NCBI GenBank assembly: GCA_947483555.1 | Contig: CANKMW010000035.1 | Location: 1-64,000 of the forward strand | Reading direction: 5' to 3' | DNA: 64,000 bases | Source of the DNA: Myxococcales bacterium | GTDB taxonomy: Bacteria > Myxococcota_A > Polyangia > Haliangiales > Haliangiaceae | In this document: piece after piece, positions 16,365 to 28,941 of the stretch | Layout of the letters: the number at the start of each line of letters is the position of its first letter | Numbering within the stretch: the stretch's first letter is position 1 | Translations under genes and position numbers: made by a program | The notes under the pieces: model-generated | Told to the model about the DNA's origin: nothing | Databases searched by the model: none | The model's input: only the letters and a program-made list of their open reading frames with translations

Positions 16365-17201
16365 TCAGCTCGCGAGCCAGGCGGCCGGGAGATGAAGCTC
16401 GTGAACGTCGCGACGGTGGGCGCCATCGCCGCGGGCGATCGACGCATGGCCGAGCGCGCCCAGGTCCCACGAGACCTGGGCGCGCTCGTGATGCCCGAGG
16501 CTGCCCGCGCACAGGTCGAGCCAGCGCCAGCACCACTCCTCGCACAGGTTCGCGGTCGAGGTCTGGCCGTCGTGGTGGGGCGAGCTGATCCGGAACCGCA
16601 CGGTGGCTCCGTGGCGGGAGCACTCGAGGTGCAGGGGCCAGCTGGTGGGCAGGCCGCGCCAGTTCCCGTCGTCCAGTGGGCAGATCGGCGCGTCAGCCGT
16701 GAGTCCGAGCAGGCGCCGGACGGTTGCGAGCGCGGGCTCGTCGAGCCGCAGGCCGACCTCGATCAGCAGGTCTCGCGAGTCCAGGCGAACGTTGGGGCGC
16801 GTGTAGCGCAGGGTCGCGATCGCGCCCTGACCGGCGTACTCGCGGAAGCCATCACGCGCGGCGTCGCGGGGTGTTGGCGCCAGCGTATCGGCGAGGTAGC
16901 TGCTCACCCACTCGAACATGTTGTTCCAGATGTCCACGTCCGGGAACCGCGTGATCGAGAGCATCACGTGCGCGGGGCTGACCACGAGGTCGGTGTGTGG
17001 GGGCTCGTAGAGATGCGCGAGGCCGGTGCGGAACCGGCAGGCGCCGTGGAACTCGACGCACGGCGCGGTCCCCCGCAGGGCGCTCGGTGCGAGCGCCGAC
17101 GCCTCGGCCGGCGTGGGCAACGGCGCTGACATGGCGCCGACCCCCTCGACGTCGAGCAAGACGAGCAACTCCCCGAACGAGAACACCGGTTTCTCGACCA
17201 T
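16365..17201 (-). CDS. Protein of unknown function (278 residues)
   Basis: I do not recognise this protein. It is soluble, with no signal peptide or membrane span. It contains many Trp and His residues in motifs such as DIWNNMFEWVSSYLAD and LCEEWCWRWLDLCAG, and a possible Cys pair region near residue 215-225. Codon use matches its neighbours. It is convergent with the hydrolase gene and sits alone, with its own start (ATG 17201, preceded by GTG codons in frame at 17210 and 17213). It is not part of the diiron/MerR/reductase operon, which ends 79 bases further right. Confidence 0.6.
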   Translation of the reverse strand: MVEKPVFSFGELLVLLDVEGVGAMSAPLPTPAEASALAPSALRGTAPCVEFHGACRFRTGLAHLYEPPHTDLVVSPAHVMLSITRFPDVDIWNNMFEWVSSYLADTLAPTPRDAARDGFREYAGQGAIATLRYTRPNVRLDSRDLLIEVGLRLDEPALATVRRLLGLTADAPICPLDDGNWRGLPTSWPLHLECSRHGATVRFRISSPHHDGQTSTANLCEEWCWRWLDLCAGSLGHHERAQVSWDLGALGHASIARGDGAHRRDVHELHLPAAWLAS

Positions 17202-17279
17202 CACGGCCACCACGCTACACCCACGGCGCCAGATCCGCGCGCTGCGGCGCGGCGTCGTATCGGCGGTATCGGCCCTGGC

Positions 17280-18482
<1,203 letters not shown>

Positions 18483-18484
18483 GG

Positions 18485-19210
18485 TCACTCCTTCGGCGTG
18501 GGCGTGGGCGTCAAGGCCGTGAACACGGTGCGCACCGCGGCGGCGTGGAAGTGGACGAGCGCGGCCTGGACGATCGGCAGCGCGCGCTCGATCATCGGCG
18601 CCACCTCGGTCGGTGGCAGGTGGGCGAGGTGCGACAGCAGGAGCTGGGTCTCGTGCGCGACCAGCTCCCGCGCGGCGGCGAAGATCGGCACCAGATCATC
18701 GACGACGAACCCGCGCTCGCGGGTGAACCCGAGGGCGCGGAACTGGGTCCACAGATCGAGCAGGCGCGCGGCGTCGCCGTCGAGCACCCGCTGATCGCCG
18801 GCGCCCGCGGCGGACAGCAAGCCGAGCTCGATCATCCGCTCGAGCTCGTCAGCGCCGATGTCGAAGCGGACCAGCGCGGCCGCGAACGGCAAGGCGCGCG
18901 CCGGGGCGGCGATCACGCTCGCCGGCAGCTGACTCGACACCTCGGCGAGCAGGTTGCGCTGCGCTTCGGGCAACGCCGAGGTATCGCCGGCGAGCAGGGC
19001 GCGGATCGCCTTGAGCGGCAGCAAGCGTTCCTCCTGCAACCGGCGGATGAGACGAAGTCGATCGACGTGGGCCGGCCCGTACCAGGCCATGTTGCGACCG
19101 GCCTTGTCGCCCTCGGGCAGGAGGCCGGCCTGGATGTAGAAGTGGATGGCCTGCCGCGACAGACCGCTGTCGGCGCACAGGTCCTTCATGCGCAGGCGGG
19201 CCTGGATCAC
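18485..19210 (-). CDS. MerR-family transcriptional regulator
   Basis: 241 residues. The N-terminal winged helix shows the MerR pattern: LRMKDLCADSGLSRQAIHFY, then IQAGLLPEG and YGPAHVDRLRLIRRLQEE. The long C-terminal effector region (residues about 80-241) is helical and not recognisable as a metal or drug domain; it lacks the Cys pattern of metal-sensing MerR proteins. The GTG start overlaps the reductase stop by 4 bases (GTGA), and its stop is followed by the diiron gene. It probably autoregulates this operon through the dyad at 20420-20445. Confidence 0.88.
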   Translation of the reverse strand: MIQARLRMKDLCADSGLSRQAIHFYIQAGLLPEGDKAGRNMAWYGPAHVDRLRLIRRLQEERLLPLKAIRALLAGDTSALPEAQRNLLAEVSSQLPASVIAAPARALPFAAALVRFDIGADELERMIELGLLSAAGAGDQRVLDGDAARLLDLWTQFRALGFTRERGFVVDDLVPIFAAARELVAHETQLLLSHLAHLPPTEVAPMIERALPIVQAALVHFHAAAVRTVFTALTPTPTPKE

Positions 19211-20388
19211 GACGCCTCCACGGTGCACGGCGACAGCGGGCGCGCGACGCAGGCCAGGATGGTCCCGGCGGCCCGGTCGGCGGCGCCGAGGCAGTTGGGC
19301 TCGTCCATCGCGACCTCACCCGCGGTGAGCTTCACGGCACAGGCCCCGCAGCCGCCCATCGCGCACGACAGCTTGAGCGGGACGCCGGCGGCGAGCCCGG
19401 CGTCGAGGATGGTGGCGCCGGCGGCAACGATCACGTCGAGGGTGACGCCGGCGCGGCGGATCGAGACCGGCTGCGCGACCGCCACCTGCGACGCCTGGCG
19501 GCGGGCCGGCGCGGCGAAGCGCTCCTCGCGAATGAGCTCGGCGGCGACGCCGCGGTCGACGAGCGCGGCGCGCGCCGCGGCCATCATCGCCTCCGGACCA
19601 CACACGTAGTACGTGGCGCCGGCGGCGAGGTCGCCGGCGGCGGTGAGCTGGGCGGCGACGGTGTCGCGATCGAGGCGGCCGGCGGCGGCGCCGGCGCGTC
19701 CGTGAGGGTCCTCGAGGACGTGGCGCACGTCGAGCCGACCGGCGCTGGTCGCGGCCAGCCGATCGAGCTCGGCGGCGAAGATGATCGACGCGGCATCCCG
19801 GTTGCCGTACAGCAACGTGACGCGGCTCGACGGCTCGACCGCGAGCACGGCGCGGGCGATGGCCATGATCGGCGTGATGCCGCTGCCGCCGGCGATGGCG
19901 ACGATGTGGCGCGCCGCGCGCGGCTCTGCGACCAGCGTGAAATCGCCGGATGGTCCGAGCACGGACAGCCGCTGACCGGCGGCGGCGTGCGCCACCAGGT
20001 GCGACGAGACCCGGCCACCGTCGACGCGCTTGACCGTGATCGTGACCTGCGATGGATCGAGGTGTGATGACGACGCCGAGTACGCGCGACGCAGCGGAGG
20101 GTCGCCGGCGAGCGGGACGATCACCGTGAAGAACTGGCCGGGGACGAACGGGATCCCGAGTCCCGCCGGATCGCGGAGCGCGATCGTGACCGCATCGACA
20201 GTCTCGCGGGTGACCGCGACGATCTCGAGCGTGCGCGCGCGGCTCGCGGAGTCGGTCGCCGTCGCGGCCCGATAGGCCGGCGAGGGAGGCCGGGCGATCA
20301 GCGGCGACGGGCCCCTGCCGCGCAGTCCATCGAGCAACATGCGGGCGTCGCGGCGCAGAGTCGCGAGCGGTCCATTGGCGTTGCGCAT
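19207..20388 (-). CDS. Ferredoxin-NAD(P) reductase with C-terminal 2Fe-2S domain
   Basis: 393 residues with three domains. The FAD-binding barrel (about 60-160) has FVPGQFFTVIVP and RRAYSASSS. The NAD(P) domain (about 165-290) has IAGGSGITPIMA, LLYGNRDAASI and YYVCGPEAMM. The C-terminal plant-type 2Fe-2S ferredoxin has KLSCAMGGCGACAVKL with a fourth Cys in TILACVARPL. This layout is that of a one-protein electron-transfer chain for oxygenases. ATG 20388 is favoured; an upstream ATG at 20439 lies inside the operator dyad. It heads the operon with the MerR regulator and the diiron protein and should pass electrons to the latter. Confidence 0.92.
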   Translation of the reverse strand: MRNANGPLATLRRDARMLLDGLRGRGPSPLIARPPSPAYRAATATDSASRARTLEIVAVTRETVDAVTIALRDPAGLGIPFVPGQFFTVIVPLAGDPPLRRAYSASSSHLDPSQVTITVKRVDGGRVSSHLVAHAAAGQRLSVLGPSGDFTLVAEPRAARHIVAIAGGSGITPIMAIARAVLAVEPSSRVTLLYGNRDAASIIFAAELDRLAATSAGRLDVRHVLEDPHGRAGAAAGRLDRDTVAAQLTAAGDLAAGATYYVCGPEAMMAAARAALVDRGVAAELIREERFAAPARRQASQVAVAQPVSIRRAGVTLDVIVAAGATILDAGLAAGVPLKLSCAMGGCGACAVKLTAGEVAMDEPNCLGAADRAAGTILACVARPLSPCTVEAS

Positions 20389-20419
20389 CGCCGCAGATTC
20401 TCCACGGATGGAGCCACTG

Positions 20420-20445
20420 TGTAAAGTGTAAATTGACACTATACA
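20420..20445 (-). promoter_or_regulatory. Operator-like dyad and promoter of the redox operon
   Basis: TGTAAAGTGT and ACACTATACA are 10-base arms (9 of 10 complementary) separated by AAATTG, in a markedly AT-rich island just upstream of the reductase gene. On the leftward strand, TTGTAT and TTACAC are spaced 16 bases apart across the dyad and could be -35 and -10 elements. A dyad overlapping a promoter fits control by the MerR-family protein encoded in the same operon. Confidence 0.6.
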
Positions 20446-20496
20446 AAATGTGGTCGCGGTACGTCCAAAAAGTCGAGTGATCCTGAAGTCTTGAAG

Positions 20497-20513
20497 GGTA
20501 GGATCCTGTCCCC
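20497..20513 (+). repeat. Half copy of a genome-repeat-like element
   Basis: AGGATCCTGTCCCC here matches one arm of the perfect hairpin at 30595-30628 (AGGAGCCTGTCCCC) with one difference. It sits directly before the start codon of the second PhoD-like gene. Two related copies in one window suggest a dispersed repeat family. Confidence 0.45.
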
Positions 20514-21779
20514 ATGATCACGCGGAGGGGCTGGATGGGACGGAGCGCGGCCGGGCTGGGCGCTGCGCTGTTGCCGCAGGGGGCGTGCGGGCCCGGCGAG
20601 GCGGGAGAGGCGTGCTCGATCGTGCTGGATGTCGAGGCGGGGGCGGCGCTGGTGGTGGTGTGGTCGGAGACGGCGACGCGGATGACGGTGACGGTCGCGA
20701 CGGTCGGCGGCATCGTCGTCGGGCGCTGGCAGGCCGGTTTCGGTGACGACGGGATCGCGGTGGTCGATGCACGGGATCTGGAGGCGTCGACGACCTACGT
20801 GGCGGCGATCGGGCTCGATGACGGCAAGGTGATGGAGCCGCACGGGTTCGTGACCGCGCCGCGGGACGACGACGCGCGGCCGGTGCGGCTGGCGTGGAGC
20901 GCCGACATCGACCCGGATCCGGCCTACGACTCGCCGATCTTCGAGACGCTGGCCGCGCAAGGCGCCGAGGCGTTCGTCTCGCTGGGGGACTGGCCGTACG
21001 CCGATAACCCGCCGCTGCCGGTGACCCTCGAGGAGTATCGCGACCGCCACGTGCTGGCTCGGGGTTGGGCCAAGCTGCAGCCCTGGTTGCACGGCGCCAG
21101 CGTGCGCGCGATCCTCGATGATCACGAGGTGGGCAACGACTGGGATGCCGGTACGTACGCCGCCGATCCGGCCCGTCACGATGCGGCGCTCACCGCCTGG
21201 GACGAGTGGTTTCCGCGCCGCGGCGGTGGCCCGCGGTACCAGCGCTGGCGCTGGGGCGCGCACCTCGAGTGCTTCCTGCTCGACACCCGCTCGTTCCGGA
21301 GCTCGTCGGACGACGTCGATGGGCCGGCCAAGACCATGGTCGGCGCGACCCAGCTGGCCTGGCTCCTCGACGGCGTCATCGGTAGCAGCGCGGCGTTCAA
21401 GTTGATCTTCACCACCGTGCCGCTCGACTTCGGGCACGGCGTCGATCACTGGGCCGGCTACCTGACCGAGCGCGACGCGATCCTGGACGCCCTCGCCGCC
21501 GCCGCCACGCCCGGGGTGTTGTTCCTGAGCGCCGATCAGCACTGGTTCGGCGCCTACCAGCATCGGCTCGGTGCCCGCGAGTTTCAGGTCGGTCCGCTGG
21601 CCCGCGGGCCGGCGCCGTTGCCGCCGCTGCGCCCCGGCATCCTTGGCCGCGCGCGCGAGTACAACTTCGGGCTACTCGACGCGTCGGTGGATGGCCTGCG
21701 GGTCCGTGCCCTCGGCGCCGCCGGTGGCGTGCTGTGGGACGAGACCTTCACGCCCGCCGACCTCACGCTGCGTCGCTAG
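20514..21779 (+). CDS. PhoD-like phosphatase/phosphodiesterase, exported
   Basis: 421 residues. The N-terminus (ITRRGWMGRSAAGLGAALL) is a Tat-like signal followed by a Cys (QGACGPGE), so export and possible lipidation are likely. The metallophosphatase motifs are FVSLGDWPYADNP, AILDDHEVGNDW, LLDTRSFRSS and FLSADQHWFGAY, with the same architecture as the gene at 7316-8851 but low sequence identity. The N-terminal PhoD beta domain is short. The product probably hydrolyses phosphoesters outside the cytoplasm. The gene is divergent from the redox operon. Confidence 0.9.
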   Translation: MITRRGWMGRSAAGLGAALLPQGACGPGEAGEACSIVLDVEAGAALVVVWSETATRMTVTVATVGGIVVGRWQAGFGDDGIAVVDARDLEASTTYVAAIGLDDGKVMEPHGFVTAPRDDDARPVRLAWSADIDPDPAYDSPIFETLAAQGAEAFVSLGDWPYADNPPLPVTLEEYRDRHVLARGWAKLQPWLHGASVRAILDDHEVGNDWDAGTYAADPARHDAALTAWDEWFPRRGGGPRYQRWRWGAHLECFLLDTRSFRSSSDDVDGPAKTMVGATQLAWLLDGVIGSSAAFKLIFTTVPLDFGHGVDHWAGYLTERDAILDALAAAATPGVLFLSADQHWFGAYQHRLGAREFQVGPLARGPAPLPPLRPGILGRAREYNFGLLDASVDGLRVRALGAAGGVLWDETFTPADLTLRR

Positions 21780-21802
21780 TCAGCGCCTGGTCGGATAGCC
21801 GA

Positions 21803-22036
21803 TCACTCCCAGGCGATGTCGACGCCGTCCTCGCCGTCCTCGAGCGCGCCCTCGAGCAGCGCGAGCAGCTCGGGATCGCAGTTGTTGTCGCTGAACAGCT
21901 CCAGCGTGTCCTGATCGATGAAGTAGTCCTGATCGTCCTCGTCTTCCTCTTCGAGCATGTCGACGAGGAACTTGAGCTGCTTCTCGTTGATCTCTCCGAG
22001 CGTCTTGCCGGTGTCGACCCGGTACAGGCGTGCCAT
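21803..22036 (-). CDS. Small acidic protein of unknown function
   Basis: 77 residues, strongly acidic in the middle (MLEEEDEDDQDYFID) and containing two predicted helices. The sequence begins MARLYRVDTGKTLGEINEKQ, ends LEDGEDGVDIAWE, and reads as a complete small soluble domain. Similar short acidic proteins occur in myxobacteria in my recollection, but I cannot name a family. ATG 22036 is chosen over a start 12 residues upstream. The gene is divergent from the amidohydrolase over about 75 bases and convergent with the PhoD-like gene. Confidence 0.7.
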   Translation of the reverse strand: MARLYRVDTGKTLGEINEKQLKFLVDMLEEEDEDDQDYFIDQDTLELFSDNNCDPELLALLEGALEDGEDGVDIAWE

Positions 22037-22113
22037 GTCCAGAGTCTGCCGCGGTCCGCGGGTTGCGGTCAATCAGAGGCGGGCGCGCGCGGTGCTCCAT
22101 GTACGATCCGCGG

Positions 22114-22980
22114 ATGGCGGTGATCGATGTCCACGCCCACTTCGAGCCCCGGATGCTTGACGCCGCGGCGATGCTGGCCCAGATGGACGCCCGCGGCATC
22201 GACCAGGTCGCGCTGATCCCGTGCATGAACGATCCGCTGCCCGAGACGCCCGAGCGGCTGCTCGGCGTGGTGCGGCGGCTGACGAGGTCGCCCTGTCACG
22301 GCCTGGCTCGCGTGGTCGCCGACGCCTTCATGACCGATGACGGCGACCTGCGGTTGAGCGGAAAGACCTACGCGATCTACCCGCGGCCCGACAACGCCGC
22401 GGTCGCGGCGGTCGTGGCGGCGCACCCCGGCCGTTTCCTGGGCTGGATCTTCCTCAACCCGCGCGCCGCCATCGGCGTCCACGAGCTCGAGCGCTGGCGC
22501 CACCTGCCGGGGTTCATCGGGGTCAAGCTGCACCCGCACTGGCACGGCTGGCCGGTCGAGGACGCCCTGCCGATCGCCACCCGCTGCGAGGAGCTGGGGC
22601 TGCCGATCCTGATCCACCTCGGCTTCGCGCGGCGCGGCGACTGGCGCGTGCTCGCCGACGCCTGTCCGCGGTTGACGATGATCTTCGCCCACGCCGGCAT
22701 CCCCCACTACGACCGCATGTGGGGTTCGATCCGCGGCGATCGTCGTCTGTTCCTCGACGTCTCGAGCCCGTATCTCGACGAGGCGCTGGTCCGCGACGCG
22801 GTGCGCGCGGTCGGACCCGAGCGGGTGCTGTACGGCACCGATGCGCCGTACGGCTTCCACGACGCCGACCACGTCTACGACTACGGCGCGATCCGCGGCT
22901 GGGTCGAGCGGTTGCCGATCGCCGCCCGCGAGATCGAGCGGGTGCTGGGCGGCAACGTCGAGCGCCTGCTGGCGCGCTGA
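22114..22980 (+). CDS. Amidohydrolase (amidohydrolase-2 / ACMSD-like)
   Basis: 288 residues of the TIM-barrel metal-dependent hydrolase superfamily. Motifs: DVHAHFEP at the N-terminus, GVKLHPHWHG near residue 145, PILIHLGF near 170, MIFAHAGIPHYDR near 200 and VLYGTDAPYG near 245. These give the HxH, Lys/His, His and Asp ligands of the amidohydrolase-2 group, which includes decarboxylases and lactonases. The reaction cannot be specified. ATG 22114 is preferred; another ATG five codons upstream (22099) is equally possible. No operon partners on this strand. Confidence 0.87.
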   Translation: MAVIDVHAHFEPRMLDAAAMLAQMDARGIDQVALIPCMNDPLPETPERLLGVVRRLTRSPCHGLARVVADAFMTDDGDLRLSGKTYAIYPRPDNAAVAAVVAAHPGRFLGWIFLNPRAAIGVHELERWRHLPGFIGVKLHPHWHGWPVEDALPIATRCEELGLPILIHLGFARRGDWRVLADACPRLTMIFAHAGIPHYDRMWGSIRGDRRLFLDVSSPYLDEALVRDAVRAVGPERVLYGTDAPYGFHDADHVYDYGAIRGWVERLPIAAREIERVLGGNVERLLAR

Positions 22981-23002
22981 CGCGGCGCCGACGCGGACGC
23001 GG

Positions 23003-25155
<2,153 letters not shown>

Positions 25156-25159
<4 letters not shown>

Positions 25160-26121
25160 GACGCCGCGAACAGCGGCATCTGCCGCGGTGGGCCGAGCCG
25201 GCGCGCGTGCGGCCCGATGGCGGCGGCGATCTCGTCGGCGTAGGCGCCGGTGACCGCGACGCTGGCGGCGCCGCTGCGGGCGACGTAGGCGAGCAGCGCG
25301 GCGCGATCGGCGGCGGCGCTCCACGGGATCGCGGCGTCGACCCCGAGCTCGCGCACCAGATCGCGCTCGACCGCGAGGCCCGAGGCCAGCACGACGCGCG
25401 CCGGCGCGCCGCCCAGCGCCGCGCCCAGCCGCGCCCGGTCGGCGAGCGGCCACAGCAGCGCCCGCCCGCGCGCCACGGTGCGCTTGACCACCACGTTCAC
25501 GCCCGCGACCGCGAGGCGGCGCGCGGCCTCGACGATCGCGCGGTGGCCGGCGCACGGAATGCCGACGCCGTCGAACGCGGCGGCGACGTCGAGGCCCTTG
25601 AGCGGCGACGTCACCAGCACCACCGGCACGGCGCCGATGGCCAGCGCCCCGCGCGCGAACTCGATCACCTCCGCCGCGGTGGCGTCGAAGCGGTGATGCG
25701 GCGCGCCGTACGGCGCCGCCACCACCAGCGTGTCGCAACGGCGCAGCTCGGCGGCGCCGCCCAGCCCGCTGCCCGTCGCACCCACCGCCCCGGCGTACAG
25801 CACCCGATGGCCGGCGTCGACCAGCAGCGCCGCCGCGCCGACCGCCCAGCCGCTACGCACCAGCTCGAGTCGCACGGTGCCGAGCGTGAACGGCCGTCCG
25901 GTCGGCGCGGCCAGGTGGGCGTCGCTGTGGGCGCCGAGCAGCGCCAGGGTCTCGGCGGTGGCGATCAGCTGGCCGTGGCCGGCTCGTCCAGTGCGATCCG
26001 CCGACGACACGAAGCACACCGCGCGCGCCCGCCGCGCGTCGCACCAGACCGCGGTGCCCAGCACGTGAACGCCGTCGCGCCAGCTCACGCCGGCGGCGCT
26101 CGGACGGGGCGTGCGCTTCAC
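25156..26121 (-). CDS. Degenerate MBL/beta-CASP-like protein
   Basis: 321 residues, GTG start. The segment order matches ligase-associated exonuclease/CPSF-like beta-CASP proteins: HVLGTAVWCDARRARAVCF, then the MBL motif-2 position, then LELVRSGWAVGAAALLVDAG, VLYAGAVGATG, CDTLVVAAPYGAPHHRF, VVLVTSPLKG and IPCAGHRAIVEAARRL. However, each expected metal ligand is replaced: HxHxDH is SSADRTG, the AGH motif reads SGW, and the TGD Asp is AGA. The fold is probably kept but nuclease activity lost. The gene is coupled by ATGA to the penicillin-binding protein gene. A structural or regulatory role is inferred. Confidence 0.65.
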
Positions 26122-26218
26122 CTGCGCACACTGCCACGCGGCCGATCGGCCCGCAAATGCGGCGCGGCCCGGCCCGCGCCGCGGCGCCGGTCGTTACTGG
26201 CTGACGCCGACCGTCGGC

Positions 26219-26854
26219 CTACGCCAGCGTGTCTTCGGGGAGATCGCCGCTCAGGAACGCCTTCTCGAGCGTATCGACGGCCTCGCTGACCTCGGCCCGT
26301 TCGCTGTCGCTCAGCCGGAAGACGATGCCCATGCCGGGCACGTCTTCGTCCTCGGGCACCACGGTGTGAGAGACCACGCCGACCACCGACAGCGGCTGGG
26401 CCCGGTTCGGCACCGTGATCAGCAGATGGACCTCGGCGTCCTCGGGCAGCGGCTCGTCGCTGAGCACGAACACACCCAGCTCGTTGATGTCACGGGTATG
26501 GGTCTCACAGGGCCCCTTGATCCCGCCGTACGTGACCGGCAGCCGGACCGGCAACCGGCGGTGCTCGCGCAGGTTGAGCAGGCCGCCACGCACGAAGCCG
26601 TTGAGGTAGTTGACCTTTTCCCGCTCCGACGCGCCGAGCGCCGCGATGAGGCCGCCGCCGCCGCCGCTGCGGTGGCCGATGACCTCGCCGCGCAGGATGA
26701 CGCGTGGGCCCTCGTCGCCGCAGTACAGATCGACGCGGACCTCGGTGCCGACGGGCGGCGGCTCGTCGCTGACGACGAACACGGTGCCGTCTCGCGGATC
26801 GAACACCTTGATCCACTCGGCCGGGCTCGTGAGGCGGACAACGATGCGCAGCAT
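26219..26854 (-). CDS. PilZ-domain protein
   Basis: 211 residues. An N-terminal domain of about 95 residues (VVRLTSPAEWIKVFDPRDG) is followed by a PilZ domain. It has the c-di-GMP-binding RxxxR motif (RRLPVRLPVTY, near residue 102) and a modified second motif, DINELG, where Asn replaces the usual Ser. The C-terminal part (GMGIVFRLSDSERAEV) matches the PilZ end used in myxobacterial PilZ (TIGR02266-like) proteins. It is probably a cytoplasmic c-di-GMP effector. ATG 26854 is chosen; a TTG two codons earlier is possible. Confidence 0.88.
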   Translation of the reverse strand: MLRIVVRLTSPAEWIKVFDPRDGTVFVVSDEPPPVGTEVRVDLYCGDEGPRVILRGEVIGHRSGGGGGLIAALGASEREKVNYLNGFVRGGLLNLREHRRLPVRLPVTYGGIKGPCETHTRDINELGVFVLSDEPLPEDAEVHLLITVPNRAQPLSVVGVVSHTVVPEDEDVPGMGIVFRLSDSERAEVSEAVDTLEKAFLSGDLPEDTLA

Positions 26855-26920
26855 CCCCAAAAAGACCGTACCAGAAATCTACCGTCCCCGTCCCGATTCG
26901 CCGCGTCGGCTGTCGCCGAC

Positions 26921-27847
26921 CTACTTGAGGGCGAAGCGCAGGGTGCCGCGGGCCGGGCCGCGATCGACCTCGACCGCGAGCTGGCGCGCCGAGCCGAGGC
27001 GGGCGTACGCCGCGGCCGCGTCGTCGAGGGTGCGCAATGGCTTGCCGTCGATCGCCGTCACCACGTCGCCATCGCGCAAGCCGAGCTTCCAGAAGTAGGA
27101 GCCGATCGCGACCTTGCCCAGCTTCACCCCGCGCCCGACCCGCACGAATCCGATCTCCTTGCCCAGCCGCGTGAAGTCGGCGAGCGCGGCCTCGAGCTCG
27201 CCGCGCTTGAGGGGCAGGGTGTCGCCGCGGATCACCTCCACCGCCGCGGCCGCGGCCGACCCCGGCGCCGGGGTCGGCTGGAGCGGCGCGGCGGCGGCGG
27301 GCGCCGTGACCACCTTCGGCTCGCCGCTCGTCGCCGGTGCGTAGGGATCCACCACCGCCGCACCGCGCATGCTCTCGCGCTGGCTGGCCGGCGCGAGGAC
27401 CTCGCGCACCGGCTCGGGGGCGTAAGGGTCGATCAACGATGGCCCGGTGCGGGCCGCGTCGCGCGGATACGGATCGACCACGGCGCCCGGCGCTGGCTGG
27501 GGGGCGCGTGGATCGGCGACCAGCACCAGCTCGCGTCCATCGCGCGACACGATGAGGTGCTCCTCGTCGACTTCGATCACGGCGAACCCGCCCACGATGT
27601 CGCCTTCGGAGACCAGCACGTGGGCGCGGCGAGCCTGGTCGTAGACCAGCGCCTGGCTGGTCTCGGGCAGCAGCTTGACGACCCGGAACGGCAGCGGGCC
27701 GACGCGATGCTTCGACCGTTTCGCCTGCGGCGTCGGCTGGTTGGGCGCCTCGGCCGAGGCCAGCGCCGTGCCAGCGGCCGTTCCGGCGGCCAGGCACAGC
27801 ACGAAGGCGAGCGTCAGGCGCGAGCGCACTCGTCGATCATGGTGCAA
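26921..27847 (-). CDS. GspC-like PDZ-domain protein
   Basis: 308 residues. A signal/anchor segment (residues 9-30, LTLAFVLCLAAGTAAGTALA) precedes a GspC-type homology region (PFRVVKLLPETSQALVYD, GGFAVIEVDEEHLIV). A Pro/Ala-rich linker containing three DPYAP/DPYPR units follows, then a C-terminal PDZ domain (GKVAIGSYFWKLGLRDGDVV, AIDGKPLRTLDDA). GspC links the inner-membrane platform of type II secretion to the outer-membrane secretin. No other type II secretion genes are adjacent, so this may be an orphan or a paralogue with another partner. Confidence 0.82.
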   Translation of the reverse strand: MHHDRRVRSRLTLAFVLCLAAGTAAGTALASAEAPNQPTPQAKRSKHRVGPLPFRVVKLLPETSQALVYDQARRAHVLVSEGDIVGGFAVIEVDEEHLIVSRDGRELVLVADPRAPQPAPGAVVDPYPRDAARTGPSLIDPYAPEPVREVLAPASQRESMRGAAVVDPYAPATSGEPKVVTAPAAAAPLQPTPAPGSAAAAAVEVIRGDTLPLKRGELEAALADFTRLGKEIGFVRVGRGVKLGKVAIGSYFWKLGLRDGDVVTAIDGKPLRTLDDAAAAYARLGSARQLAVEVDRGPARGTLRFALK

Positions 27848-27965
27848 TCGACGTTCCGACGCCAGCCACGACTTCCGCCGCGGTCATCCGCGGTCTTGCG
27901 ACCCCGCCCAGCCCGCACCTGTGACCGCTGCTTCACAGCGACCGGCCACGCCGCTGTGGCCCCAG

Positions 27966-28817
27966 CTACTTCGCGCCCGCCTTGGAGTCCTTGGTGTCGA
28001 ACTCGGACAGGTCCAGGTCCTCGAGCTCCTTCATGTCCTCGGCGGTCAAGCCGCTCGCCGACAGGGTCTCGGCGACGCCCGGCGACTCATCCTTGCCGTT
28101 GCCGGCCTTCAGCTGCGGTGCCGCGGCGCTCTTGGGCGCTTCGAGCATCCCCATCTTGGCCTTGAGCTCCTGCAGCGCCTCGTCCTCGGTCCCGCCGCCG
28201 GCTTCGAGGGCCAGGAACTTGCTCTCGAGCGAATCGCCCGACAGCTCGCCGGCCAGCTCGGCGCCGGCCTCCGCTTCGGCCTCCATCAGCGCGATCCGGT
28301 CCGCCATACGATCGAAGGTGTCGAAGGCGCTGGTGTCGCCGAGCCCCTGCATGGTGTTGGCGATCTGCTGCTGCGCCTCCGCGCGCTTCTTGCGCGCGAT
28401 GAGGATGTTCTTCTTGCGCTTGGCTTCCTCGATCTTGTTGTTGAGGAGCCGCAGCGCGTCCTTGAGCTTCTCGACCGCCTGCTTCTGCTGCACCCACTGG
28501 GTCTGGAACTGCTCGGCGATGGTCTCGTGCTCCTGCTTGCGCACCAGCGCCTGGCGGGCGAGGGCGTCGTCGCCGGCGCGCACCGCCACCATCGCCTTGC
28601 GCTCCCACTCCTTGGCCTTTTCCTGCTCGGCGGTGCTCTGCTTCTGCAGCTTCTTCTCGTCGGCGATGGCCACCGCCACGGCCTTCTTGGCCTCGGCCAG
28701 CTGCTGGACCATCTCCATCAGCACCTGACCGAGCATCTTCTCCGGATCCTCAGCCTTGGTGATGAGATCGTTGATGTTGCTCTTGATGAGCGTGCCGAGC
28801 CTGGAGAAGATTCCCAT
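27966..28817 (-). CDS. PspA/IM30-family membrane-associated protein
   Basis: 283 residues. It starts with the amphipathic helix typical of PspA/Vipp1 (MGIFSRLGTLIKSNINDLIT), followed by a long coiled coil through about residue 215 with the conserved KAEDPEKMLGQ motif. A C-terminal extension (about 220-283) rich in Glu/Ala/Lys is longer than in enteric PspA (about 222 residues). These proteins bind stressed membranes and form ESCRT-III-like rods. ATG 28817 is fixed by the conserved N-terminus. The gene is divergent from uppS. No pspBC or pspF homologue is present nearby. Confidence 0.92.
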   Translation of the reverse strand: MGIFSRLGTLIKSNINDLITKAEDPEKMLGQVLMEMVQQLAEAKKAVAVAIADEKKLQKQSTAEQEKAKEWERKAMVAVRAGDDALARQALVRKQEHETIAEQFQTQWVQQKQAVEKLKDALRLLNNKIEEAKRKKNILIARKKRAEAQQQIANTMQGLGDTSAFDTFDRMADRIALMEAEAEAGAELAGELSGDSLESKFLALEAGGGTEDEALQELKAKMGMLEAPKSAAAPQLKAGNGKDESPGVAETLSASGLTAEDMKELEDLDLSEFDTKDSKAGAK

Positions 28818-28941
28818 GGATTTTCCCGTGCCGAGGACCAGTGACCTACTCCACGAGCGTACGGGAAGAGGTGCGTGGTTGCAACGCCCGCCCGGCGCGT
28901 GATACGTCGACGCGCAGCGCCTCTTCGCGCGTTCCGCTCGC

